The notes beneath the pieces were generated by a model that saw nothing but the letters and a program-made list of their open reading frames with translations, was not told the origin of the DNA and made no database searches. A stretch of DNA of 64,000 bases. Origin: Hirudinaria manillensis (taxonomy: Eukaryota; Annelida; Clitellata; Hirudinida; Hirudinidae). This document shows positions 39,393-49,600 of this stretch, in pieces (within the stretch, counting starts at the first letter, position 1; the number at the start of each line of letters is the position of its first letter). The stretch is taken from assembly GCA_034509925.1 (NCBI GenBank), contig CM067529.1:13553501-13617500 (forward strand). The letters are read 5' to 3'. Position numbers and translations under genes: made by a program.

Positions 39393-42300
39393 TGGTCTTG
39401 ATAATGATGCTAAGTTGAGGAAGGAAATTGTTCTGCGTTGATCTCTATCAATCTGAAGTTTAATTTTTGCTTTTATGAAAAGAGAAACTGCTACATTAAA
39501 TTAAGTTCACAAGTGCAAATGCCCAGATTTTTCTGGCCGTAATATATACCTGTGTATAGTTCGGCTTGTGATATTTTGAATGCTTTGTGCATCGGAATCC
39601 TAATCGGAAAAAGGCATTCTTTAAATCGCTCCACTGATAGAAGTTCCATCATCCACCTCTGCATACTTAGTACCTCCACTCGATGTTGCTTGTTCGCAGT
39701 GTACGTTGGGTTACGAACGCAACACACGACTGCTGCCTTTAGCGCCGCACGCAGGAACGCAAGTCGTTGAACATGCCAGGTAATCATTTTTTTCTTTAGA
39801 TTTTTAATATGCTGGAATCTCGAAAAAAAAATTCGACTGGTTTTCTGCGCTCTGAGTGCATGAAAGGTTTAAAAATATAATTTTACTTATTTTATGGCAA
39901 TGACAAACCAGCTGATATTTTTGCTTCGAATCGATGATATCCTCGTATTGAACTCGCTCGAATAACACGAAGGTCTTTTTAATCGAACTTTCTACAATCT
40001 TCTGAAAGAATATTTATTGCTTGCCATTGTTCTACAAAGCAATTATTTGCCTCATTGAATGTTTGCAACAGCTTCCGAGCCACGTGAAAGGCATTATTAG
40101 CCATTTTCATTTAAAACACGCCTGCTTCTATTATTTTATGGTCGTGTCTGAATCACAGTTTTTAAAACGCCAAGTAACTTAAGAGGAGAAAATTTCATAA
40201 CCTTGCATTGGATGTACGTAAAATGTACGTAACGCAACTTTATTTTACGAGTTCCTTTTATTATTTAAATTCTAAAAGTTATCCATCCATCGCCATTTTT
40301 CGCTTCCAGAAATGAATTGGAGAGGGTAACGGTATTCCCTTAGTACTTGCAATGACCATAAATATCTCTCTAGAGGACATTTTGGACGTCAGCCAAGCTG
40401 GTGATTTGTAATCTCCTGTTTTAAGTACTGATTTCAGTAGGGCATCCGTATCAAATGTCGATATAAGTTTGTAATTTGCTTGTATTGCAAATTCGAATCG
40501 AAACAAGTAAAATTAAGCAAGTGTCAAATAATGCCACACTCGATAATTTATACTTTCAAGATAAGATTGCATAAGCATGAATAAAGTGGATCAGGAAATA
40601 GCTTCTGGCACGAATATTACAAGGACACTTACCTGTTAATAAAGTGAGATGATAATTAAAATAATATCGAGATAATTCCTTTTATTACTTCAGTCATTGA
40701 AAATTGTAAAGAAGAAAATAATATATAATAAATATATCCTTCCTATATAGTTGCATGCTTAAGAAATGCTGGAGGTAAATGTTTAATCTTTATGACTTTC
40801 GTCAGTGTTTTTTGACAGGACCATTAAAATCATTTGCATAGACATTAGGACACGCAAGACCTTGTGTTTTGCTTGCTGATGAAATAGTTCTCCATTCATC
40901 TCGAATTTGTAAATAATGCTTCAATAAATAGTTGAATCTAATCAATTTCCACGAGTGCAAATGAGTTATTTAAATGTCATCGTATCCAAGTTATTGGCAA
41001 CTTATACGTATTTTAAGCAGCATATTTATAGTTCGTGTACCTTCAAATAATAAATTAAATTCGCCATAAAAGCTATTATTGAAATATCTTGTTAAGAATT
41101 TTGTTACCCACGTGAGCATTTACTATAATTATTATTAAATCTTCCAATTATATTTGAAAAAAAATCCTTTTAATATAAACATTTGTGATTAACAATACAA
41201 ATGGTATTGTTAGCGCCATGTTATTCTTTTTGCAAATTCATGAAGCCATTAATAAATTCATGAGGCGATTAATAAATAAATTCATAAGTTTCTCGTGACG
41301 TGTTTGAAAAGAAAACGTTTGATTTGCCAGAAATTCATTCTCTTTACATGGATGCCTAAACCCACTGTTTAATTGAAATCTTAAGACGATCTCTTTCTAG
41401 TAGAAATCTTAACTTTTGCTTATATATCTAAAACCCTTGAATTGCATAGCTATTATGTCCATTTTATTTATTTGTTATTAGGACACGCAATAATTTCTAA
41501 AATAATATTTAAGCAAATTCTATTATTTAAATAAAATTTATTTTTCACGCACCATTCATCTCGAAAATGGGAATGTCTAGGTCAATGCTTATCCTGAATC
41601 GGTCTTTCTCCTGCCCAACGTGATGGAAAAGAAAAACGATTGCTTTCCAATTAGTGAAATATTAATCTTTACGTCCTGCTGGGCGCCACGTGTTGAAGCA
41701 ATCCATAAAATTTAGTCGTATTGATTGCCGACATTAAAAAACTTGATACATAAATAAATGCTAATAATTTACATTCGTAAAAGTATTAGAAAAGTCTTGT
41801 AAACTTGTCATTTATCATAAATCTTTCTTCAAATGTATTGTCATTATTTTTCGATCGTCCTACTTCAGAGACATCACTGTCCAGAAATGTCTTGGATCAA
41901 ATGAATTGTTTTTTTGGATCCTTACTTTCTGAATTTGAGCGGTTAATGACACCTTTTACGTGTTCATTTATTAATATCTTATTCCAGCATACATTGCAAA
42001 TCAAATGTCAGTCATAAACTTTAGAAATTTCAAACTACCGATTATTTTAGAAATTATTAACATTTTATTTTTAAATTATTTATGTAATTAAAAAAGCAAA
42101 AATTTAAAGAATGCCAATCACGTACTATCAATTTACAGAAAAGTTGTATTATTCAGATGATCAAAAGAAGCTCTAATGATATTATCATATCGAATACATT
42201 ATTAATCGAATTTTGTATCCTATTTTAATTCTTAGTTTCATTTAGTATATTTGCATGAAAGAATTCAGGCCAACCACTGAACAGCCTCAATCGGACGACA

Positions 42301-43009
42301 GATCTAGATTTTCAAATCTTCGACTTGGTCATGAAGGTCCCCAGAAACAAGTGGTCGCAAAGAGCAACGCTTTATCACATTTTCTACTCGTTAAATCATG
42401 TTTTGATGGAGTGAAAATCTTGCATTTTCTGTCGTTTTGCGAAATTTTCGGACTCTTGAAAATGTACAAATCATAAAATCCACTTTAATTACCGCTTTTG
42501 ACAGTATTGAAGCATAACTTGTAGTAATAATACGTATTGTTGAAAGTTTATAATCAGACAAATATTTTTTGAAAAATACAAAATAGAGAAAATATCCGTA
42601 AATGCTAGTTCTGGTACTTAACGAAGAGAACCTATAGACTCCCAGCTGCTCTGAATAACCTGGCGCACCTGAAAATTATTACTAATACACGGTTACATTT
42701 TTATTTATTATTATTATTATTAAATTACTGTTGGCATTATAATAATAATAATTATAACAATAATAATATAATTATCGTCAGGGTTAGGGTTAGGGTTAGG
42801 GTTAGGGTTAGGGTTAAGATAGGAGAAAAAAATGTCGTTCCGCTTTCGCAGAAGAAAACATTTGCTTTAATCATGAGACCGCTTTTTACGACCTACGCTC
42901 CTTAGAGTGGATCAGTAATTAGTCGAATTTTACGGCTAATATTGTTCGAAGAAGGTGACCAAGGAGTGAGTGCTATAAAATTTGTCGGAAATAGTTGATT
43001 AGTCGTCAT
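39393..43009. other. AT-rich DNA with no firmly supported gene
   Basis: A minus-strand frame at 40279-40506 (75 codons) looks protein-like, and a short GC-richer piece at 39697-39778 is bounded by splice-like sites; neither matches a family I know. A direct repeat of about 20 bp occurs at 41238-41290. A telomere-like tract is listed separately. Confidence 0.45.
42781..42816 (+). repeat. Interstitial telomere repeat, six GGGTTA units
   Basis: Six perfect GGGTTA units. The motif is the TTAGGG type also present in the U2 spacers of this window. Confidence 0.95.
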
Positions 43010-43294
43010 TCACGAGAATATCTTCTTAGCCACAATCCTGGCTGATGGCGGAAGGATGGATGTGTCGTTGAGGATTTCGTAGGCCACATCTTCAGTTTTC
43101 TCCAGTTCTAAATCATAATTTATTGAAGCTCCTTCAGTAGTGTACGCAAAAGTCACGTTTTTCAGTATCTTAAATGCCGGTCTGCTATACCAACATTTGA
43201 ATTTAAATATCAATCCTGGCGAAAAGTAAAATGGAATCGACGTTATTAAAAACAAAATTAATAGAAGCAGATATGATTTCGTAATTCGCAACAT
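43010..43294 (-). CDS. Small signal-peptide or membrane-anchored protein, 94 aa
   Basis: The single-exon frame begins MLRITKSYLLLLILFLITSI, a strong signal peptide or signal anchor (hydrophobic residues about 8-26). It continues as a polar domain with two N-glycosylation sites (NVT, NDT), one Cys and an acidic middle (LELEKTEDVAYEIL), ending at a stop at 43010. A TATAAAA box lies about 54 bp upstream of the ATG, which supports a real promoter with a very short 5' UTR. The AATAAA-like signals near 42700 lie beyond a telomere-like tract. I recognise no family. A first exon of a longer protein is also possible. Confidence 0.5.
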   Translation of the reverse strand: MLRITKSYLLLLILFLITSIPFYFSPGLIFKFKCWYSRPAFKILKNVTFAYTTEGASINYDLELEKTEDVAYEILNDTSILPPSARIVAKKIFS

Positions 43295-43347
43295 AACTGC
43301 TAAGCTTCCAGCTTTTCAAAATGCCGAATCGACTTCGAGAACAAGCA

Positions 43348-43354
43348 TTTTATA
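43348..43354 (-). promoter_or_regulatory. TATA box of the 94-aa gene
   Basis: TATAAAA on the minus strand, with the ATG about 54 bp downstream. A start site near 43320 would sit at the usual 30-bp distance. Confidence 0.55.
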
Positions 43355-44097
43355 GCGTGCTCGGTCGATGCGCTTTGTAGGACGGCAAGAACTGTTTTTA
43401 AAAGTTTTGTAAAAGTAAATAATAAATATTAAATATAATTTATTAATTTAATAATTTATTAATTTATATTGTTGAATTTATTCACTTATTTGAGATGGTT
43501 TTCTCATAAATAGGATATAAATCCACCACTATATTTATACTGTACTACCTACTTTTCACGATATCATATTATTGGTTCAGTTTTGAGAGAAAAATTTTAA
43601 GAAATTCCATCATTTGCAACGCAAAACTGAAAGAACTCTTGAAAGACTTGTGAATAATATGTTTCCAAATAAAATACATAATACATTATGTTTTACATGG
43701 ATAGACAGAAATAAAGAGGTTTAAATCATTGCCACTAACCCTAACCCTAATCCCACTTCATTAATTGCATGTTAAATGTTAGCCACATCTAGACGAACAT
43801 TAGCCAGTCCTTAATACGACATCTGTTATTGACATACATGGACTCATGAATATTACTATTTGTTTAATTTGCATATTACCTAATCTACGAAGCAAAACAA
43901 TTTATATATGTTTTCTGAGTAATCATGGAAGGATGCATTGTTTTTTTTTTTATAAATCACAATAACTGAGGCTAAATAAAAAAACAGAAATAATAAATAA
44001 TTAATTATATCAATGTTTAAATGACCCAATAGATAAAGAGTTAAGCAAAAGTACGTAAATCCTAGAAGCTTATCTTCAATAAGTTCATAATCACAGG

Positions 44098-44160
44098 CAT
44101 CATCACCATCACCAACACCATCGTCATCATCATCAACATCTTCATCATCAGCAGCAGCTA
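44098..44160. repeat. CAT/CAC-rich trinucleotide stretch
   Basis: Imperfect CAT, CAC and CAA triplets ending in three CAG units. Simple-sequence DNA without an open frame of interest. Confidence 0.8.
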
Positions 44161-45780
44161 CATATTTTCTTGTTTGTTGTTTTATTTGGTTGTTGATTGA
44201 ATATCTTCTACTTAAGGTTAATTATGGTAAACAAGACTTGCCAAACAACAAACAGCAGAAGAATACGAGAGTGTATGTAAACATGCATTCAGCTGGACCC
44301 TTCGAAGTAGTCATTTTCAGTCAAAAGGGCCCATGGCTTGTTTAAGGCTGTATTTATTCCTGTACAGAAACACATCCATATCTTAACTTATTTGAAACAC
44401 AAACTACTTTATTTGTTAGATTTCATTTCTTGGGGTCATCAAATAAATGGTAACAGCATGAAGTGAAGAAAAAACAATTCTGACAAAGGTAACATTAGGG
44501 CGACCTAATTAAAGAAATATGACATGAATCGATAATAGTATTGGTTGTTGTAAGAACTAGCTGATCAAGTCAATAACCGAGAATAACCTACTAAGAAGCA
44601 ACCGAATTTGGAACACTTTGATCAACATACAATGCTGATTTTTAAGAGTATTTTCCAAGAGCACCACGCCTCAACAGAGCAGAAGAGGGAAAACAATATT
44701 TTCGGAAAAGCTCTCCAAAGAATGCCATACACTACGCTTTTTAGAGCCTTTTTACAAGTCTGGAAATCTAGCTCAAGACGGAGATGAGCTTGCAAGTAAA
44801 CAATGACGCGAAATTAACATAAATTTTGTATACATCTATAAAAATACATTTCCGATAGATAATTTATAGTTTCTTTAATATTAATAAAATAAGATGATAA
44901 AATCGCTGCAGCTGAAATTGTATGCGGCACCAGAGTATTTAAAAGTACATACATATAAATTTAAAATTTTTTAAATTAAAAACATACCAATAAAAATAAC
45001 GATGTCATCAAAAGAGCCACATCTATCATTGCTGTGACCTAATTGCGGTCTTTGACATCACCCAATTAGATTCAAGAATGAGCATACTCATGAATATTAA
45101 TTAGCCCAAGAAAATTCTTTTAACAATAGGCAACCTTACTATGTATGATGAAATGAGATATTAATAACTAGTACTAAAGATGTAATAGAGGCAAATATAA
45201 GCCAATAATCGGACACATCAACATTCGTTATTTTTCCGACAGAGTCTGATCAGTAACTATGCGAGAAGAAAGAAAATTTAACCATAGGTTTTTGTTTTAC
45301 TAAATCGTATTCTATGCGCATATATTTTGTTATAAAATTAATATAACAATAATTATAAAAATGTATTTGTTAAGTTAATATCGTGATTGGCAAAATTGAT
45401 GGCTGATCAGCTGCTAATTAATATGTAACAGATATTAAGAAATATTTCTTGAAATTCATTTGCCTACAAACATCAAAGTTTCTGGACATAATTTCAGTCA
45501 TGGTTTTTATATGTTAAGGTGATTTTTATTAAAAAAATTGGGAATTATCTCCAAGATGATCACCAATTCATACGAACATTTAAAATGATTTCTCACTCAG
45601 TCGCTGGTCAAATTTAAAATTTGTAATGATTTTTAATCATTTCAAAACGAAAATATATATCAAGAAAATTTACAAAAATTATTTATTAAGCAAAAAAAAA
45701 ATAAAACAATAGCTCTTATTAGTAAAAATTTCATTCACCTTGGGTCAAAGGAAAAGTTGAGAATAAGTAATGGTAATAAC

Positions 45781-45953
45781 CAGCCCCGCGACTCTTTGCT
45801 TGCCTAGCTTTTAATGGGCGTGGGTTGCGTCGGGCGTGAAGTGCTACGTGCAAGTCTGGCGGCAGGCCGCGGTCCCCCGGCGATGGTGGGGTCGGTGTAG
45901 TGTGGGGGAGGCGGACGGGTGCTGGTTTGGAATGGCCGTATGGATCGCTGGAG
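45781..45953. other. Isolated GC-rich island, possible retroelement fragment
   Basis: About 170 bp of markedly GC-rich sequence (C-rich on the minus strand) sits abruptly in very AT-rich DNA. Its C/A-rich minus strand resembles in composition the 5' part of the retrotransposon 700 bp away, but I see no exact shared word. No long open frame is present. Confidence 0.4.
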
Positions 45954-46411
45954 ACTTTTAAGAATAATATAAATGAAAGAGTTAAGGTAAACGTTTCTTG
46001 TATCTCTTTAAAAAATGATAAGACTTTTACAAAACATTACACATATTAACAATAGATATTTTAACGAAAAATAAATAAATTGCTTAAAGAAAGATAAGTA
46101 AGACTCCTTACTTAAATAAATATGTATCTTAAATGAAAACCTTAATAATAAAATAAAAACAAAATTATTAGTAACTCATCTAATGTGTTCGACTTTAGAA
46201 TCAGCGACATCTATCGATAAAAATTATTGAATGAAATTTGGCGAAATTGAATGGAATATTTAAAGAAAATGGTGAAAAAGATAAAGAACAATCACGATAC
46301 ATAAAATGTAATATATTTTAAATAGGGAAATTGTAAGAATATGAAGAATAGGTATCGCCACCCTGGATTGTATAAAAATTTGGAAATATATTGAAGGTGT
46401 GAAATGCGTCG

Positions 46412-46412
<1 letters not shown>

Positions 46413-46461
<49 letters not shown>
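46413..46461. repeat. Poly(T) run of 49
   Basis: Uninterrupted T49 immediately left of the U2 array edge. It could be the reversed poly(A) tail of a retroposed sequence on the minus strand, or a homopolymer at a junction. Exact length may be unreliable. Confidence 0.85.
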
Positions 46462-46463
<2 letters not shown>

Positions 46464-46473
46464 TACCTGGTGG

Positions 46474-46504
46474 GTATAAAGGAAGGTAAATTCTCTGAAA
46501 TGGC
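46474..46504 (+). promoter_or_regulatory. Truncated U2 promoter (TATA part only)
   Basis: These 31 bp match positions -31 to -1 of every array U2 gene, including the TATAAA word. Homology stops abruptly at 46474, so the upstream element region near -55 is missing from this outermost U2 copy. Confidence 0.85.
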
Positions 46505-46537
46505 ATCGCTTCTCGGCCTTTCGCTAAGATCAAAGTG
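46505..46537 (+). pseudogene. U2 snRNA 5' fragment, nucleotides 1-34 with one G deleted
   Basis: Matches U2 nucleotides 1-34 of the array copies except for one missing G in the CGGCTAAG stretch. It ends at AAAGTG, where the retrotransposon begins. Together with 51165-51317 it makes up one U2 gene interrupted by the element. Confidence 0.93.
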
Positions 46538-46561
46538 CTCTACCCCCCACAAGATCTCCAG

Positions 46562-46594
46562 ATCGCTTCTCGGCCTTTCGCTAAGATCAAAGTG
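46562..46594 (+). pseudogene. Second U2 5' fragment inside the element head
   Basis: Identical to 46505-46537, including the missing G, and preceded by 24 bp of element sequence instead of the U2 promoter. It therefore behaves as part of the retrotransposon head. Confidence 0.92.
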
Positions 46595-46671
46595 CTCTAC
46601 CCCCCACAAGATCTCCAGCCCCAGGCCTCACGCTGTAATCACAGAACCCCACCCCCCGACTAACAGCTACA

Positions 46672-49600
46672 ATGACCCACACCCCCACCAAAGACAGCCC
46701 GCCGGCCAACAGCCCCACATCCGGAGCTTCGACCTGTTGTGCCCCAACAAACAGGAAGCGAAAAGCCCCGTCCTCGCCAGTATACTGCAAAAGACACTGC
46801 TGTAAGTACGTTGGCAAAATGGCGGCCTCGCCTCGGGATACAGATTACCGCCGGCTGAACCTCTTCCAGTCGCCACTCAACTTCCCATCCCAGGCCCAAG
46901 GCACACTCCCCACCACCCAAACCGGCTCACCGTCAAGAACCGCCCCCACCTTGACCTCGCCTCCCGCCCTGCCTATGCCCACACATAGCAAAAGGCCCTC
47001 CCCCACACCAGCTGCTGCAACACCCACCGTCGCAGCAACCTCAAGCCCGTCTTCCCCCTCCTCCCCCTCCGCTGCCCCACCCAAAGCGACCACCGCAGCA
47101 CCCCCACAACCAACAGCCACGCTGGCCCCATCACCCCCCACATACGCCGACGTCGCCTCGGCACCACCCCGCCCCACCAACCCCAGCCCAAAACCGGCCC
47201 CAGCAAAGAAACCCTGCCCACCGGCCAAGGGCGTCACCCCGCTGCTAAGCATCAGATTCCCAAAGGTGCCCAAGCAACCAACACCAGACTCCAACCCAAC
47301 CAAAGCGAAGCCACCAAAGCCAACGAAGAAAACCGCTCCCCCCACCCAAAAGGCTGCCCCCACAGGCCCTGGCAACCACTTCACTGTCAGCAAAACTGGC
47401 AGACGCACACGAGTCTGGATCGCCCATCCCCCGCGCTTCCAGGAGGCAAACTGCCCCCTGTGCCCCCCGGGCCACCCGCGCCTAAAGTCAATCGAAGAGG
47501 CTCTCAAACACTTCAGTGAAACCCACAAAGTAGAGACGTGCTTCGATTGCTCCTTTTGCGGCTCGAACAACCCGGAACCGGAGATGGCCGCAAGGCACTT
47601 CAATGACTGCCACAGGGACGAGGCCAAGAAGAAGACGGCAAAGCCCACTCCCCCCCGAATGACGGCAACTACAAGCGAAACTGTCTCGAGCAGCGCGCCA
47701 GAAGCCGCCCCCGAAACAACCCCTAAAGACCACTTCTTCCTAGTCCCCATGAACCAGGAAGACTATAAGTGCCCCTGGCAATGCAACAAAAGCTATGCCA
47801 CGCACCATGGCCTGATACGCCACATCAGGCAGAAACACGACATCAGGAAATACGGGTTCGAATGCCGATTGTGTGCCGTCAGATACGGAACCCTAAAAGA
47901 GGCCAACAACCACCTGAAGTCAGCCCACCAGCTGGAGACAGAGGAAAATGTGTCACCCCCCGCAACCCAGCCGGCGCAGAGAAAATCCAAAAAGACACCC
48001 GCAGGAGAAGCGACGGCCCGCAACAAAAACGAAAACCGACCGCAACCATCCGCAATCCCTGCCGGGACCCAACCCACTGCCCCACCCAAAAAAAGAAAGA
48101 GGATCACGATAAAAGACCCCTCCGACTCGCAAAAGCAGTGGGCGCACCAGGTGTCTCAAGCCACGTCCCAAACAGAGCTCGATGAAGCCGTACTCAAACT
48201 GATAGACGCGGTAAGAGCCCAGGTGCTGATCTCGCACAAAGGACGAGGCAAGTCACTCCCGCCCCCCCGCACCCAAGCCCAAGAAGCAGAGAGGCTTCAA
48301 AAGCTCTTCAAGAGCAACAAGAGCGGAGCGTTCAGAGAGATCACGCAAAAGCCAAGTCCCCAATGCGAGATCGACCACGAGAGACTGATCGGGCACTTCA
48401 ACCCACCAGCCCCTCCCCCACCCACCCAAGAACCAGAAGAGGCCGAGGACGAGACCAACTGGAACGACCCACTGGGTCAAGACTTCAGCCAGTGCGAAGT
48501 CTGGGAAAAACTGTGTCGCTGTAGCAATACGGCACCCGGCCCAGACAAAATCAGATACCTCCACTGGAAAAAGTACGACCCAGGGACCCACATACTCACA
48601 ACACTCTTCAACAAGTGCAGAGAACTAAGACTAGTGCCGAATGTGTGGAAAACCTCCAGAACAGTCCTCTTCCACAAAAAGGACGACGTTGACTCCCCTG
48701 GCAACTGGAGGCCAATCGCCCTGATGAACACATCGGGGAAACTATTCGCCTCCTGCGTCGCGGGCCGCTTTCTCCAACTAATCAAGGAGGACGACATCCT
48801 GGCCCCGCAACAAAAGGGATTCCTACCAACTGAAGGCTGCACGGAACACAACTTCGTGCTTCAGGCCATGCTCAGACATGCGAGGCACAAACGAAAACAC
48901 TGCGTCGCGGTCTGGCTGGACCTCCGAAACGCCTTCGGCTCGGTCCCGCATGACATCATTTCCACAAGCCTTAAGGAAAAACGACTCCACCCGAACACAA
49001 GAGAGACACTTCAACAATACTTGTTCGGATGCACGACGGAGTTCGTTTCGAAAGGCTCCACATCGCCCCCCACGCTGCTCACCAGCGGAGTGAAGCAGGG
49101 ATGCCCGCTATCGCCCCTGATCTTCAACATGGCCATCGACCCGGTAGTCAGACGAGCGGCGTCGCTCGCTGAAACCCATGGATATAATCTCCATAAACAG
49201 AGACACAGCGTCCTCGCCTACGCAGACGACCTCGTTCTCACTGCCCCCAGCGCAAGTCTCATGCAGGAGCTGCTGGATGCTGTAGGGGAAGAAGCCACAA
49301 AACGAGGCCTGCAGTTTAACGCCGCTAAATGCGCCTCGCTCCACATAGACGGCAAAAGAAGAACCTCCCGTCGCACCACCTTCTCCATTCACGGCGGGTC
49401 ACCAGTGGTTCTTGAGAACGAGGACCACTACCGCCACCTCGGAACGCCAACCGGGTTCACCCCACGAGTCGACCCGACAACGACAGTGTCAGAAATCCGC
49501 CAGGACCTTGAGAAAATCGACGGATCCCTCCTAGCGCCATGGCAGAAGGCCGAGTCGGTCAACATATTCCTGACTCCCAAATTATCGTTTCTTACGAAAT

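Larger units (their letters stand above)
43355..46412. other. AT-rich DNA up to the U2 array edge
   Basis: No exon is supported. It contains a short telomere-like tract at 43736-43753 (two CCCTAA units plus variants), a CAT/CAC/CAG trinucleotide stretch and a GC-rich island; the last two are listed separately. Confidence 0.5.
46505..46618 (+). repeat. 57-bp tandem duplication: U2 5' end plus element head
   Basis: Two exact 57-bp copies (46505-46561 and 46562-46618), each U2 nucleotides 1-34 (with the same missing G) followed by 24 bp of the element. The second copy begins exactly at U2 nucleotide +1, directly after ...ATCTCCAG. Confidence 0.95.

Noticed and set aside
46845..47750. Long minus-strand frame (301 codons) opposite the retrotransposon
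   Set aside because: It is the antisense of the GC-rich, Pro/Ala/Thr-rich N-terminal coding region; it has Gly/Val/Leu bias and no domain.
47769..48185. Second plus-strand frame inside the retrotransposon
   Set aside because: Out-of-frame shadow of the zinc-finger to reverse-transcriptase linker in GC-rich sequence.
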